A stretch of 64,000 bases of DNA from Micrasema longulum (GCA_022494885.1 JAGVSM010001371.1:241001-305000); one strand, 5' to 3'. Shown: positions 31,573 through 43,657, counted from the stretch's first letter. Notes: a model not told the origin generated them from the sequence alone. A program made the numbers and translations.

Positions 31573-32261
31573 TTAATATGAAGTTATGACAGATTTTTTT
31601 CTTGCCGAGAACTCATTGTTTCGCAAATGTGCCCTCGGTTGACTTAGCGTTATTTCCCGCTTCTTTATTACATGGACAGTATAACTTTATGTTTGTGTTT
31701 TCCTTTGGCTTGGACTCAGAAAGTAACATTTTCATTTTTTTGTTTTCAAATACTAAACTTGAACCTTGCAATGCTACTGCTGGGCTAATTCGATTAAGTC
31801 TCTCTGGACGTAAATGAAAAAATTGAACAAAAAGGTCTCTGTTGAGTTGGGACGAGTAATTAGTTGACACAAGCATCACAAATTTGATAAGAAACATATT
31901 ATTTTTTTTAATAAACATGTGACATGTTAATATAGTAAACAGTAACATGAATTTCAATCAAGTCTATGATATCAAAAAAATTAAATAAAACTGTAAACTT
32001 TTCAAAACTTTTTTGCTACCCGACCAAAATTTTTTTTGCGTAATTTAAAATAATGATAAAATATTTTTTTAAATTTGATCCAATGGATTTAGGTAAAACT
32101 TGTATGAACTCAACTCAAGATACCCATATCCACACTGACCGTGTCCTCGTGGACAAAGAATACAGTGATGTTTGATAAATATAATCAGAACCCTGAACAA
32201 GTATTTTTGACTCGATAGCTGCTCTCAGGTGAAACTCGTGAAAAGTTTAATCGAGTCAAGA
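31573..32261. other. gene-free stretch after gene B
   Basis: No strong poly(A) signal follows the gene B stop; AATAAA occurs at about 31984. Open frames here (31602-31817, 31613-31957 on -) overlap each other and have no domain. Confidence 0.4.
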
Positions 32262-32528
32262 TGATTCCACCTCGTAGTGTAGTGGTTGGCTCATTCGCCC
32301 ATCGTGCTTGAGTTCCTGGATGCAGTTCCTGGCTTACTGGACGTGAAAAATTAGTTAAAAATGAAATTACATACTACAATATTTCATTGTCCCTAGACTG
32401 GCACTTGAAGCGCTAGACTGATCACTTATCTTTCATGTGATCGATGAACGAGATCGCTGCATTTAATGAACCCATACAGTGCCTTATGCACTATCTGGTG
32501 TGGATAAGGGTTTGATGATGATGGTGAT
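32262..32528 (+). mobile_element. SINE-A, near full length (~265 bp)
   Basis: Head CCACCTCGTAGTGTAGTGGT ... GAGTTCCTGGATGCAGTTCC (eroded B box), body AATATTTCATTGTCCCTAGA then CTGGCACTTGAAGCG, and tail GCACTATCTGGTGTGGATAA then a GATGATG run. The best single guide to the family. Confidence 0.7.
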
Positions 32529-32949
32529 GTACCCCACTAAATAATGTTCTTTTTGTTTAGGCAAGGGCCTAGATGTATATGTTATGTGAAATCCGGCCTT
32601 TTAATTTGGACTCCAACCATGCGTTATCCACTTTCTTCAGCAATTTTTTTCTCTAATTTAAATGTTTTTTTTAATTTTGAGAATTGATTTGTATACGTAC
32701 GTTTAAATTTCTCTTCAGCTGGAATACTTATTTATTTTAATTTAAATTCAAACACTTTATATACAGTTTATCAGTAGCAAATGGTGATTTTATTAACAGG
32801 TAAGCTATAAAAAAATATCACATGTTTTTACCCACGTAGTAGGTAAATGATATCATGTAAGTAATATTTACTACAAATTCATATTTTTTCTGTGGTTCTG
32901 TGTGATACAACAACTCTCATCCAGGAAATCAACTCAAACGACGTAACTT

Positions 32950-32952
<3 letters not shown>

Positions 32953-32986
<34 letters not shown>
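32953..32986. repeat. (AT)n microsatellite
   Basis: About 17 AT dinucleotides in a row. Confidence 0.9.
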
Positions 32987-32989
32987 TAT

Positions 32990-33450
32990 TCACAAATTTC
33001 ATAAAAAGTACATGTTTTTGTAAAATTTTAAACATATCTACTTTTAGTAAATGTTATCACTGTAACTCTCCAAAAAATGAGACTTGGAAAGTGATTTACG
33101 CTGTTTTAGTTGTTTATTTATAAGAGTTTCTCTAATTTTAAATACAAGCATACGATGTATAAAGAAAAAACATAAAACATTGATACGTTCATACTAATTA
33201 AAATTTAATGTTCTTTTTACACGAGTACAAAAAATTTCTTAAGATCAACTTTAAATTTATTTATTGATATATTATTATTAATAGTTTTTAGTTCATTAGG
33301 AAGATTTTTAAATTTTTTACACCTTTGAATATTATACTATAAAGATAAATTATCCATTACTTTTAGACATAACTCATTGAAAAATAGCACCTTGAATTCA
33401 GGCGATATTAGGTATTCAATTGAAATGTCAACTGGCCGAATTGCTCTAAA
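32990..33450 (-). mobile_element. LINE 3' fragment (family L-G)
   Basis: On the - strand it reads FNELCLKVMDNLSL, then KKFKNLPNELKTINNNISIN and KFKVDLKKFF, a typical LINE C-terminus. It shares blocks with 13320-13740. The (AT)n tract adjoins its 3' side. Confidence 0.6.
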
Positions 33451-33944
33451 AATTAATAGTGCTAAAAACGGCCGCGTCGAGCACCATATGTCTTGCAATA
33501 TGACGCATAAAAGTAATTATGGTCTTATGTCAAAAGTACCATCTCAAAGAAAAATAGGCTTTAAGAAATATTGTTTGAAATACTGTTTTCCAAATCAAGA
33601 ATCTTCAAATAATTTGTGTGATCTGTAAGTTTAATCTAGGAGAAAAAACCCGCACTGGGGTTAAGAAATTCAAAATAAAGTTTACTTATTTGTATGAAAA
33701 AATAAGCTGGAATAATCGGCTAGTTTCTTCGTTTCTTGGCTCACCGCAGGCGCTGGACGCGCTTTATCAATATTAATATTTATATTGGGATAAAAATACA
33801 AACGGTGGAAATGATTTAAAATAAACAGTTATGCTTTATTTGTTTTTCTGTAAAGAAAGTTATAATAGTATTACATTATTATGGTCAGCCAAATATAATG
33901 GTAAGCTGCGCATAATCGCTTCTATACACGATTCGCCTCTGCAG
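33451..33944. other. gene-free stretch
   Basis: The end of an 83-codon open frame (33377-33628) overlaps antisense LINE sequence and is not credited. Nothing else was recognised. Confidence 0.35.
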
Positions 33945-35063
33945 TTTATATACACATAAGGGCGGCCATATTGCTTTAGGGCAATTTCTTCCTACCTACC
34001 CAAACCGTCCAGTTTGAGAAAATTACAAGTACATGGACATATTGAATTTTACAATTTTATATGAAAATTAAAAATACACAAAACAATTAACACTATACTA
34101 TGAATAAAGGAGAGAAGATAGGAAAGAAAGAAGAAGGATAACGGAACAACTTAAATATTTAGAAAGTGACATTTTAATCTGACTTAAATGTAAAAAAAGA
34201 AGGGGCGTCTCTAACATAAGCGGGTAGATTATTTCACAATAAAGCAGCTACTACTGTGAAAGAAGAAAGAAAATTAGAGCGATGTAAGGGAATTAAAAGA
34301 GTTCTCTCGTCACTAAAACGAAGAGATAGTCCGTATTGTGATAGAGGTTGGAACAGCTCTCTCAGATAAACAGGCGAAGTGGGATTATTTAAAATATTGT
34401 GAAGAAGTGATAGAATGTGAACGTTTCTTCTATGCCTGATACTGAGCCAGTATAGATAGTTGCATGCGATATTTGTTTATATGTGGTTGAATTTGCGAAG
34501 ATCAAAGATATATCGTATACAAACATTCTGCAATCGTTCTAACTTATTAAGTAATTCAGAGTTAGCATCTGAATAACATACATCCGCATAGTCATTCCTT
34601 TTTCCTCTTTTTTCCTTTTTCCCATTGATTAATAGTCTTGATTTAAGGTAATTAAAAAACAAATACGTGTATTTTCATTTTTATATATCTTTAGCTTTTT
34701 AATCTTTATTTTCCATTAAATATGTTCTGTAACTTGAATTATAATAATATTATACCATTATTTTATTGGTTGGTTGGAAGAAATTGTCATTTGGCAATAA
34801 GCCCGCCAATGTACAAATAACATTATGTACAAAAAGTTGAATAAATAAAAAAAAAGTGGAAGAAGTTAGCTGTGGACTAATGTTTGCTTAAGATTAATTG
34901 GCAAGAAATTCTGTAATATTTTAAGTGAGTGCAAATTGCTTAGAAGTTTACGACTAACTTCGTTAACCTGATCGTGCTACCCTAAATGCTTATGAATGAT
35001 AATACCTAGGTTTTTGACTGAAGTCATGAATGGAACATCTGTACCATCTATATCGTATTGGTA
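33945..35063 (-). mobile_element. LINE (family L-D), reverse, split by another LINE
   Basis: The reverse complement matches 8640-9500: tail TTGCTTTAGGGCAATTTCTT near 33975, C-terminus, RLQNVCIRYIFDLRKFNHI at about 34490-34560, and the MTSVKNLGIIIH region at about 35000-35040. At 34594-34855 the sequence is interrupted by an L-E tail in the opposite orientation, after which L-D resumes (GTTAGCTGTGGACTAATGTT). Confidence 0.8.
34594..34855 (+). mobile_element. LINE 3' tail (family L-E) nested in L-D
   Basis: TTTCCTCTTTTTTCCTTTTT through GGAAGAAATTGTCATTTGGC and AATAAGCCCGCCAATGTAC, then AATAAATAAAAAAAAAG, matches 5690-5935. It is inserted at the TAGTC site of the L-D ORF. Confidence 0.8.
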
Positions 35064-35174
35064 ATATTGAAAATGATAACGGCAAACCTTTGATTGAATT
35101 TAATTTAGAATCTTTACAAAAAAGGCGTCTTACATGTGGTTTAATTTTTCTTTTCAAAATTCTAAATAATATGA

Positions 35175-35530
35175 AAATATTACAACAGAGATGAAGAAAA
35201 TTTTAAAGTTATAGTTTTTAAGTTAATATAGAATCTAGGCATCTAAAGGGCTTTTGATTTGTCATTGGCTGGTTTCAGTGGCCACTTTACACACTGTGTA
35301 ATATTCACCATGCTGCCCATATTTGAACATCTACATCCCTTCAATTCTTTTTTTATTTAATGTTTGTGAAGTTAAAGAGCTGAAACCTTTATTTGAGATT
35401 CATCTAATTGAATTATTTAACCTACATACATACTAGGCAACGCCTGAAAACATTATTTTTCCAATGTCTATACTTTTTCATGGACCAGGTGATTTATCAA
35501 CAATATTTTGTGTTTTTCCAAATTTTTGTA
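35175..35530. repeat. FBk single copy, reverse
   Basis: ATTACAACAGAGATGAAGAA, ATCTAGGCATCTAAAGGGCT, GTTTCAGTGGCCACTTTACA, TACTAGGCAACGCCTGAAAA and CATGGACCAGGTGATTTATC follow the standard FBk order. Confidence 0.7.
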
Positions 35531-36371
35531 CTACAAAAAAAGTAGAATAAATAACGATGCGTGCAAGCAACCTTCCTCCCTGCGCGCTAAACAGCAACTG
35601 ATTTTACGGCACTTTAAACTTGTATACACACGAGCACGGTATCGGCTTTAGGTTCTATACTTGAAGTCATTGCAACACAAACACTGGATTTGTTTATCAT
35701 CAGCTTGCTTTTGATGTTCATATACTTTTTTTTCCAACACTTTACTGTAGAGTTTATTATTGCTCCCTATTTTGAACCTAAATATTTCAATTTTAAAACT
35801 TGTTTGATTAGTATGCCGTCGATTACCACGCTGCATTCAGCCTGCTTTTTGGCCATCGCCATCAGCGTACTCATGCATTTTTATTAATTGAGATCGATTA
35901 TTCGTATCTTTTGAAGAGCTGAGAACTGATGCACTATTCTTTGAAGATCGTCTCCTGATTTGAGCATCGTAAAGCATATAATATTCAGCATATGACCGCT
36001 CATTTTGTACCCCAAATTTAAATTACGATCTTCATCTCTTATTATTAAAATGTGTCTATTTATTTACTTGCGGAGTTTATATTTGACAAACGAATAGTCA
36101 AGGTTTAAAACCAGTAAGCGTATTTGTTTTAGTTTTATGATTCAACATAAAAGAAAAAACAAATAGTAATTATTTTAATGATTTCCTTGTTAAGAATCTG
36201 TAATTACAATAATCAGTAATTTTATATCAGTATTGAGAATTCAGATACGAGTATCAATTTGATTTTAACATTACTGATAATTTTGTTAACACTTATTAAT
36301 GACGCATTTGTTGTTGGCAATTTCAACGTAACTTAAAATTTATTTTTAGTTCATCTAAAGTTACAAGTCCG
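35531..36371. other. gene-free stretch upstream of gene C
   Basis: The gene C promoter must lie here, but I see no convincing TATA box. Small open frames at 35648-35887 overlap on both strands and are not credited. Confidence 0.4.
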
Positions 36372-36428
36372 ATGAATGTCTTCATGATGCTCAAGCTTCT
36401 GATACTTTTTTGCCTGTTTGTTTTGGAG
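36372..36428 (+). CDS. gene C exon 1: signal peptide
   Basis: The 57-nt exon encodes MNVFMMLKLLILFCLFVLE and ends at GAG|GTGAGT in phase 0. Joined to exon 2 it gives ...FVLEVSSLTKN, with likely cleavage after VSS. Length and phase match the leader exons of A and D. The intron is 2566 bp. Confidence 0.75.
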
Positions 36429-37063
36429 GTGAGTTTTTTTTCATATCTTCATAAGATCATTCGGTGATGTAGCACATTTGAAAAACAAATCATGGGTTTC
36501 AAATGTTTGGTCAGTATTTGGGCATATAGAATCTGTTATGTCTGTGAAACAAAACCAGAAAGCTTATTCTGTCGCAATTTCGTTTCGTAAGTTGGCTCGT
36601 TACTCGTATGCATCTTACTCTTATGCAATCAAAATCGTATTCCGCTCTCGTTCCGGCTCATACGATACGAATGAATTTACGAATCGAAGGAGTTCAGAAT
36701 AAGGGTTCAGAAGCGAGTGTTTTCAATTTCAATAAAAAGCTAGTGTTTTTGACTTTTATATATTTTATTTCCCCATTACAAAAAGTATTTGTGTGGTCTT
36801 TAAAGCAAAAATGATAGTGATTAATTATATATGTTTACTAAAATTAAAAATATATATATAATAGTGGCATAATAATTTCCATGCCGTAGTAATTTCCTAA
36901 AACATTTAAAGGTATACGATACAAGTGAGAGAACTATAAATTTTCTGTTTGTTTTTTTCTTCTGTTTTTGCGAATAAATGTTAGTTTACTATTAGGACGG
37001 GAGTGTCTTTAACTGTTTTCTAGTAAAAACGACTTTTTGTGCCGTGCATTTATTGTTCCCAGG
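36429..37063. other. 5' part of gene C intron
   Basis: Small open frames (36478-36814) have no recognisable domain. Nothing else was seen. Confidence 0.35.
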
Positions 37064-37542
37064 TGCAATGTATTTGAAAAAATATATCTGCATTATTAGA
37101 AACCCTGCTCATAGGCACTGTTGTTGTTGTGTTTATATTTGTACGATTTAGGTAGTTGAGTGTTTGGTTGGAGTTCCCAGTTAGAGATTGACAGAGAAGA
37201 CGCGATTGCGGTTTGAATGCTGATTTATTACGTGTTGAATAAATATACGACACTAGGTTGTGTGGCACGAGCGTAACGGCGATGATGGGTTGAAGAGATT
37301 GCACTTGAACTACATGCTGGAGCTGAGTGAACTGCACTGATCTTGTTGGGCTGACTGAACGAGCTGACTGATGTTAGCTGCGTCCTGTGGTCTCTTTATA
37401 GACCATATTCTTTTGTAGTTAATTTCTTCATGTTAGGGACGATGTGAATGAACTGCAGGGCAACAATCCCGTCTTTGTGCGCAATATTGCTAGATTTGCA
37501 ACATAAGTTGTATTGGATTCTATAGAAAATGATGACATTGCA
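37064..37542 (-). mobile_element. LTR-like block in gene C intron
   Basis: The block has inverted termini TGCAATGT / ACATTGCA. On the - strand it carries GGTCTATAAAGAGACC (TATA-like), a downstream AGTCAG initiator-like motif repeated in TCAGTCAGCTCGTTCAGTCA, and AATAAA twice, with higher GC than its flanks. This is the layout of an LTR promoter. No target duplication was found, so the boundaries are uncertain. Confidence 0.4.
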
Positions 37543-38344
37543 TCGTCTTTGTTTTTTTTTAAAATGTTTTATTTTTAAATAAAACTTTGTTTTAAATTTT
37601 TTTTGAATATGCTAATATGTCTTCTTGCACATACTGATCTTCTTGGTTTTGGATATGACGGGGTTTAAATAACAACCCGTATATTATCTTGATATTTAAA
37701 TCAAACGTTGATTTAAGTCTCCTAAAAATTAGTATAATATTGAGTTCTACAAAATAAACGCCAATTCAATAAATAAAAATTACAATTTTTCCTAGTTTTT
37801 GTTTTTTCTAATCAATATATGTGAGAATCGGGTAGGCAATGATTCGACTGTGGCCTATTCTAGAAACTACTCCGCATAATTGGTACGAGAATGACGAGAA
37901 AACCACAGAAAACTTTCCAGGAAAATGCGGACTTTTGTCAATCATCTACAAACTTTCTGATCCACTTGAAGGGTTTTTTAGCATTTTTATTTACAATGTT
38001 TTTGTTTACATTTGGTATTTTTTTTGTTTACATCTAAAACTTTATTTTGAAAACAAAAAATCCTACAAAGGCATGACCTGTGCGTGGGTAGACAAAATCT
38101 AGAATACTGTAGATGTATATATAAATATTTTTAAAAAGACGAGAAGAGAAAAAATACAAGTATGTGAGAAATAAGAAATAGAAGAAATAAAAAAATATGC
38201 AGAGCTAAAAAATATCAAATTAAATTAATTAATTTTTATTAAAAAAAAAGCGAATAAAAAGTTTATCTGGAATAGAAAACATTGAAATTTATACTTCTCA
38301 CTCAATTCATTAATGAATTATTAGAAGAAAAGATGTTTTTTTAA
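37543..38344. other. middle of gene C intron
   Basis: AT-rich. An 87-codon frame at 37839-38102 has no recognisable domain. Confidence 0.35.
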
Positions 38345-38690
38345 TTTTTATAAAATTAAAATAATATTTATTAACCCTAACGGATTATTACATTCATTTT
38401 ACAAAAATAATATATGATTTTTTATTCATATCCTGTGGTTGATAATAATATTTTCTACATTCATTGAAAAGTTTGTCTGAAATTTTTGTTTAGTTTTCTC
38501 TGGTAGTTTATTATATTATTTCAGTCCCTGATTTATTAGTCTCGATTGTCTTTGTATCGTTTTGGAATATTGTAAGTGGCATTGTTATAATATTCTTGTA
38601 TTATGTCTACTTTGTCTACAATGATATCAAAAAGTAATTTATGAATAAATTTTAAAGATTCTAGTTAAAAAATAAATAAATTTTCATTTT
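38345..38690 (-). mobile_element. LINE 3' fragment (family L-H) in gene C intron
   Basis: It parallels 27245-27620 (ACGGATTATTACATTCATTT, TGGTAGTTTATTATATTATT then TCAGTCCCTGATTTATTAG). On the - strand it reads RLINQGLK..YNKLPEKTK. Confidence 0.5.
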
Positions 38691-38994
38691 CTGATATGTT
38701 TTAAAAGTTGATGTTATCCAGTTTAGAGGCAAAGACATTTGCATGTCTCTGTCTTCGTGTTGATCGGCAAAATGGAATCTCGAGCACTTGATTTCTTTTT
38801 TGACTATGGTGGTTTGATTTTTGATGGAACAAGTGCTGACGATTCACAACAAATTTTAGACATTGGAGACAATATTTAAATACATTTGTCTTACATTTAA
38901 AAGTTTTGATTCTTGGAACAATTGGATGGACGTTCGATATAGAACACTTTTTGTAAAAACACGGTATTCACTTGTTTTTTTCATGTCTTTTCAG

Positions 38995-39825
38995 GTGTCG
39001 TCTTTGACCAAGAATGAATCTAACTACGATCGTACTTATAAAATAAACAAATCCTTAGGATTGCTTGAAAATAGCGAAGGTAAAGCCTGCAGCAAGCCCG
39101 GACTGATGTGCGAAGATTGCAAAAAGGTTTCATTCTGCATTCAGATGCCCGGAGGAACCTGGCTAAAGGAAGAGATGGATGATTGTTCCGAAGAAGAAAC
39201 CTGCCTCGAGGCTACTGGGAAATGCACCAGCGAAAATAACCCATCTTGCGACTCCGTGATTTCTGGATACGAATTCTCCTGTCGTCAAGTGGGAACCTTT
39301 CCAGACCCATTTAACTGCCAGAAGTATCATATGTGTGTCCCGGATAGTAGCGGAGCTGTCATTAAAAAACCGATATCCCTCAAATGTGACGCTCGTTTTT
39401 ACTACGATTCTTACACGACCTTGTGCCGGAAGAAAATGGTCGGAGTTTCTTGTCCCGTCTTCTCACCAGCCTGCACTGCAGCAGGGGTCACTGGAGCGGT
39501 TCCCTCCAATCCGAGTCTTTACTATATTTGTCTGAGGAACGGAAACAATCACTTTCCGCAGCTTTTGGCATGCCCTTACAATGAGATGTATGACGCCGCT
39601 TCAAAAACTTGCAAGGACAAGACTCCACCGACAGCAACAGGCGTCGATGGAAAATGCTTAGGACTAGGAAAGTTCTATAACAGCCACAATTGCATGGGTT
39701 TTTTGAATTGCAATTTTGCTGGTGCTTTAAGTACTCCAGAAGCTTGTCCAGAAGGGTACTACTACGATGATAGTACAAAAAGGTGCCTAATCATTCCATG
39801 CTCACTTTTTAAAGACAGATGGTAA
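38995..39825 (+). CDS. gene C exon 2: secreted CBM14-type chitin-binding protein
   Basis: From the acceptor TTTTCAG|GTG the open frame completes a 295-aa protein. It keeps the four cysteine blocks of gene A: an atypical first block (KPGLMCEDCKKVSFCIQ ... EEETCLEATGKC), a canonical CBM14 module (GTFPDPFNCQKYHMC, C-x11-C-x5-C), a reduced module around NPSLYYIC, and a last module (DGKCLGLGKFYNSHNC ... YYYDDSTKRC). It ends SLFKDRW like gene B, its nearest paralogue. No membrane anchor, so secreted; chitin binding is inferred from the family. The stop is 136 bp from the inverted-repeat element that holds the intact LINE. Confidence 0.85.
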   Translation: MSSLTKNESNYDRTYKINKSLGLLENSEGKACSKPGLMCEDCKKVSFCIQMPGGTWLKEEMDDCSEEETCLEATGKCTSENNPSCDSVISGYEFSCRQVGTFPDPFNCQKYHMCVPDSSGAVIKKPISLKCDARFYYDSYTTLCRKKMVGVSCPVFSPACTAAGVTGAVPSNPSLYYICLRNGNNHFPQLLACPYNEMYDAASKTCKDKTPPTATGVDGKCLGLGKFYNSHNCMGFLNCNFAGALSTPEACPEGYYYDDSTKRCLIIPCSLFKDRW

Positions 39826-40312
39826 TTTTTTATAAACAATTTATCAGCTACAAGTATCCCAAATTATTTTTTACCTTAATTAACACTTACATTTGCAAAC
39901 CATTTTTTTATTTGTTAAAATTTGCAGTCATTTACAAAACAGTACAGTTATAATATTTGTACCTCAGAGGCAGACGGATGCAAATCCTAAGGAATGCTCA
40001 AAACAATATTTTATTTTTTTATTTTATTTTATTTATTTTATTTATTGGGGATATCAACAGTAATACATGTAATACAAATATAACAAATAACATATACAGA
40101 GAATAAAACCAATGACAGATATCCACAGAAATACATTAAATACACGTACAATACATACTAGTGTGTTTGTGTGAGTGTAAGTGAGTGAGAGGGTGGGTGT
40201 GTGGGTGTTATATTGGAAAGAGGGTGTCAGGTATCGAAAATATAAATATATATAAAATATTAAGAAATAGAGATAAAATTTAATAAAATAAAATAAAACT
40301 TAATTATTGAAA

Positions 40313-43270
40313 CTAAGTATAAGACAAAAAAGAATGTTTTAAGACGCGCATTTTAAATGTTATTTTTTTACAATCAAATGGATCAATAAGGGGAAAGTTC
40401 AAATTATATTCACTAGCAAAACGTATAAGTGGAGAGTTCTGGGCATAGTTCGTACGAACTGCTGGCACATGAAATAGAGAGCTCGACGTGTGACGGGTGC
40501 GGTAGCCGGGGACATTTAATGATAACTCCGACAAAAGAGCCGGACTATCAAGGCGTCCACTGAGTATGTCATGAAGCACCCCCATGTCCAACAGTAGACG
40601 GCGATCTTCTAAAGTAAGCAAGTGGTGTTTTTTGCAGGAAGACATATAATTGAGATCGGTATACCTGCATCTCCAGTTAAGATGTCTAAGAAATGTCCAT
40701 TGAATTTTCTCAAACTTTTCTTTATGTGTGACATATTGTGGAGACCAAACAGAAGAGGCATACTCGAGCAAACTGCGAACATGAGCAAAGTAGACCATTT
40801 CAATACACGCGATATCATTAAATACCTGACATGTACGAAGTACAAAACCAAGGTTTCTATGTGCACGGGTCAGTATGTCATCAAAGTGATTCTCAAATGT
40901 AAGTTTGCTATCAAGAATAACACCCAGATCGCGTACGGTATCAACTCTCTGAACAGGTTGGTTTGATAATATATAATGATATGGGATTGGATGTCGACCT
41001 CGCGAAAAAGAAATAAGCAAACACTTTGATACATTGACGTTAATACGATTTTTCAAATAGTATTCTGTCAAACGGTTTAGATCATCTTGAAGTTTAAGAC
41101 AGTCAAGGGGATTCTTAACTTTGAAGTATATTTTTTTATCATCTGCGTACATCAAAAATCTTGCGTTCATAAATACAACATAAATATCATAGAGATACGC
41201 ATTGTAAAACAATGGTCCCAAATGTGAACCCTGGGGTACTCCGGAGGAAATATCAGCAAACTCAGATCGAAAACCACCAAGAACAACAGCTTGGCTTCTA
41301 TTGCTGAGATAAGATAAGATCCATCTGTGAACGTCTCCTTTTACACCCAAGTTTAAAAGTTTTCTCATAAGAATGATATGATCCACTCGGTCGAAAGCTT
41401 TTTCGAAGTCTGTATAAATTACATCAACCTGCTCAAGTTTGTCCATCCAATGAAAAACATAATCTATAAAGTCTATCAAATTGGAGATAGTAGATTTGCC
41501 TTTCAGAAACCCATGTTGTTGGGGAGGTATTCCTTTTACTATGATTGGATAAATCCGAGAATAAACTATTTTTTCGCACACTTTGCTGAAAGTATTGAGT
41601 ATGGAAATACCTCCATAATTAGAAATTTTATTTTTTGAACTTTTTTTGTGTATTTGTAAGATATGAGCTTCTTTCCATTTCAGGGGAAAATATCCTTGCT
41701 TGAGAGATAAATTAATTATTTTATTGAGAGGGATACATAATGATTTTGCACATTTTACAATAAAATATGGAGGTACTCCGTCACTTCCAGCACCTCCATT
41801 TACGTCGAGTGTAGACAAGAACTTGTGTACCTCCCTTTCAGTAGTTTCAATTTTATCTATTAAACTACCGTCATCACAATATGGTGGTGCAAGATTTTCT
41901 ACAGAATATGAAGTGCAAGGTTTGCTGAAGACCGAACTGAAGAAATCATTGAGTCCTTGACAAATAGACTGACCACTGTTATATTTCTGATCTTTATACT
42001 CGAAGGATTTAGGGTAAGCAGAGCCACCTCGACGTTCTTTTATATATGACCAGAGTTGCTTGGGGTTGGATTTGATGTTATTTTGTAAAGATACAACATA
42101 TTTTTGAAAACAATCTTCCTGAAGTATTTTTTGTCGATGACGCAACAGAGCAAACTCATCGTAATCGAGAAGGTTACCAAACTTTTTCCATTTGGCATGA
42201 ACTTTCTTTTTTTCTTTCATTAATTTTAACAAAAAATCGCTAAACCAAGTGGGATATGAACGTTTGCGACTACGTGTGTCGAGAGGAATGTGTGTTACGA
42301 TCAAATCATTAATTAAATCATAAAACCTGGAGACGGTATCTTCCAACGATAAGCCGAGGAATTGTTGAATCCAGTTAATTTGTAAAAACTTTTCATTAAT
42401 CAGATCGTAGTTTCCTTTCCGAAACCTTCTAATTGGTAAACTGTTTTCCTTAAGAGGGACAGTAAAAATATCATTAATGAAAATTTCTAACGAGGGGTGG
42501 AAAACATCTTCCTTTACTAAAGGAGAATTAGAGCGACTTACTTCCGATGCAAAATTACTAAAAACAAGGTCGAGAATATTATTTTTAGAGTTCTTATTCA
42601 AATTGTATTGACGAAAGTTATTTCTTATGAGTAATTCGATCAAGTTCCTGGCTGATTCCTGTAACTCGGCTGACCCTTTATGGATATAAACCGGGGAGTC
42701 AAAAGAAATCCATTGAATATTGGATAGATTAAAATCACCCGCAACAAAATAATAATCATCGCCACCAAGTTCAAAAACACTTTCAAATATTGAAGTTAAA
42801 CGCAATATATGTTGAGATAGGAAAACTTGGTTCTTACCCTTGTTTACATAGTTGATGCTGTCAGGAGGGGCATACGAAGAGCAAATATGTAAGTTGCGAG
42901 AAGCTGAAGAAGACGCAGCCGAACCCATGCGGGAGCGCAAGGACTCCGAAGGAATGGTAACCCACAAGCACTCCGAACCCACTCGCGACCACTCGGGACG
43001 CGCCCGTGCACTGAGGCTCCGATGTACCAGTATCATCACACCCCCACCGTCGAGCTTACCACTTTCCACGCGATCACGATCGCGGCGAAAAATATCGTAC
43101 CTGCTGTCGCAAATTTCGGAATCGAGGATTCCTTCGCGTAGCCAAGTCTCCGTGATTATAATTACATCATAACAGTTACTTAAGACATTCTGATAAAAAA
43201 GAGATAATTTAGAGCGAATTCCCCTTATATTTTGATAAAGAATTTGTAATTTATCGCCTTTCATAAACAT
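40313..43270 (-). CDS. LINE ORF2: endonuclease / reverse transcriptase
   Basis: This 985-codon intact frame is the replication enzyme of the L-K LINE. Residues 1-270 form an APE-type endonuclease: LYQNIRG with N14, TETW with E41, AGDFN at about 177-181, and a terminal DVFHPSLEI in place of the commoner SDH. The reverse transcriptase core follows at about 515-780: motif A TDFEKAFD (620-627), motif B SGVPQGSHLGP (676-686), and catalytic YADD (708-711). The C-terminus holds the SLLEYASSVWSPQY thumb motif and FHVPAVRTNYAQNSPLIR. No RNase H domain is evident. No stops or frameshifts. The ATG at 43268-43270 begins MFMKGDKLQ; the last few bases of ORF2's start overlap a short frame at 43251-43658 that is probably meaningless. 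Confidence 0.92.
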   Translation of the reverse strand: MFMKGDKLQILYQNIRGIRSKLSLFYQNVLSNCYDVIIITETWLREGILDSEICDSRYDIFRRDRDRVESGKLDGGGVMILVHRSLSARARPEWSRVGSECLWVTIPSESLRSRMGSAASSSASRNLHICSSYAPPDSINYVNKGKNQVFLSQHILRLTSIFESVFELGGDDYYFVAGDFNLSNIQWISFDSPVYIHKGSAELQESARNLIELLIRNNFRQYNLNKNSKNNILDLVFSNFASEVSRSNSPLVKEDVFHPSLEIFINDIFTVPLKENSLPIRRFRKGNYDLINEKFLQINWIQQFLGLSLEDTVSRFYDLINDLIVTHIPLDTRSRKRSYPTWFSDFLLKLMKEKKKVHAKWKKFGNLLDYDEFALLRHRQKILQEDCFQKYVVSLQNNIKSNPKQLWSYIKERRGGSAYPKSFEYKDQKYNSGQSICQGLNDFFSSVFSKPCTSYSVENLAPPYCDDGSLIDKIETTEREVHKFLSTLDVNGGAGSDGVPPYFIVKCAKSLCIPLNKIINLSLKQGYFPLKWKEAHILQIHKKSSKNKISNYGGISILNTFSKVCEKIVYSRIYPIIVKGIPPQQHGFLKGKSTISNLIDFIDYVFHWMDKLEQVDVIYTDFEKAFDRVDHIILMRKLLNLGVKGDVHRWILSYLSNRSQAVVLGGFRSEFADISSGVPQGSHLGPLFYNAYLYDIYVVFMNARFLMYADDKKIYFKVKNPLDCLKLQDDLNRLTEYYLKNRINVNVSKCLLISFSRGRHPIPYHYILSNQPVQRVDTVRDLGVILDSKLTFENHFDDILTRAHRNLGFVLRTCQVFNDIACIEMVYFAHVRSLLEYASSVWSPQYVTHKEKFEKIQWTFLRHLNWRCRYTDLNYMSSCKKHHLLTLEDRRLLLDMGVLHDILSGRLDSPALLSELSLNVPGYRTRHTSSSLFHVPAVRTNYAQNSPLIRFASEYNLNFPLIDPFDCKKITFKMRVLKHSFLSYT

Positions 43271-43657
43271 TATATAACTGAGAAAAATATATACCTTTAG
43301 ATAATTCCATAAATAATGTGACTAAACTCCTTGGTAAAGGCGCATAACTATGATGATTCAGTTTAAAGACAATAAAAAAGTGCGAGATATAGAATATTTG
43401 TTTTTTTAATAATAAAATTGTGTGCAGTAGAATGTGCAAGTGTGTACAGGACAAGTGTGCAAATGATAGTACACTATAAGGATACAGTTTTCTGACAATA
43501 AAATAGTGTGAAATATTGAATATTTGATTTTTTAATAATAATAAAAATGTATGTGGTAGATTGTGCAAGTGTGTGTAGAACAATTTTGCAAATGGAAGTA
43601 TCGTAAAAAGTTGTATGTAAAAAAAGATAAAATAGTGATACAATATATTATATAACA

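Noticed and set aside
38863..38994. Gene C beginning at the in-frame ATG at 38863
   Set aside because: This stretch is AT-rich, lacks a signal peptide and is followed by a perfect acceptor at 38994/38995 matching the exon 2 start of genes A and D.
40622..43172. Forward-strand open frames inside the LINE
   Set aside because: They are antisense shadows of ORF2 and show no domain.
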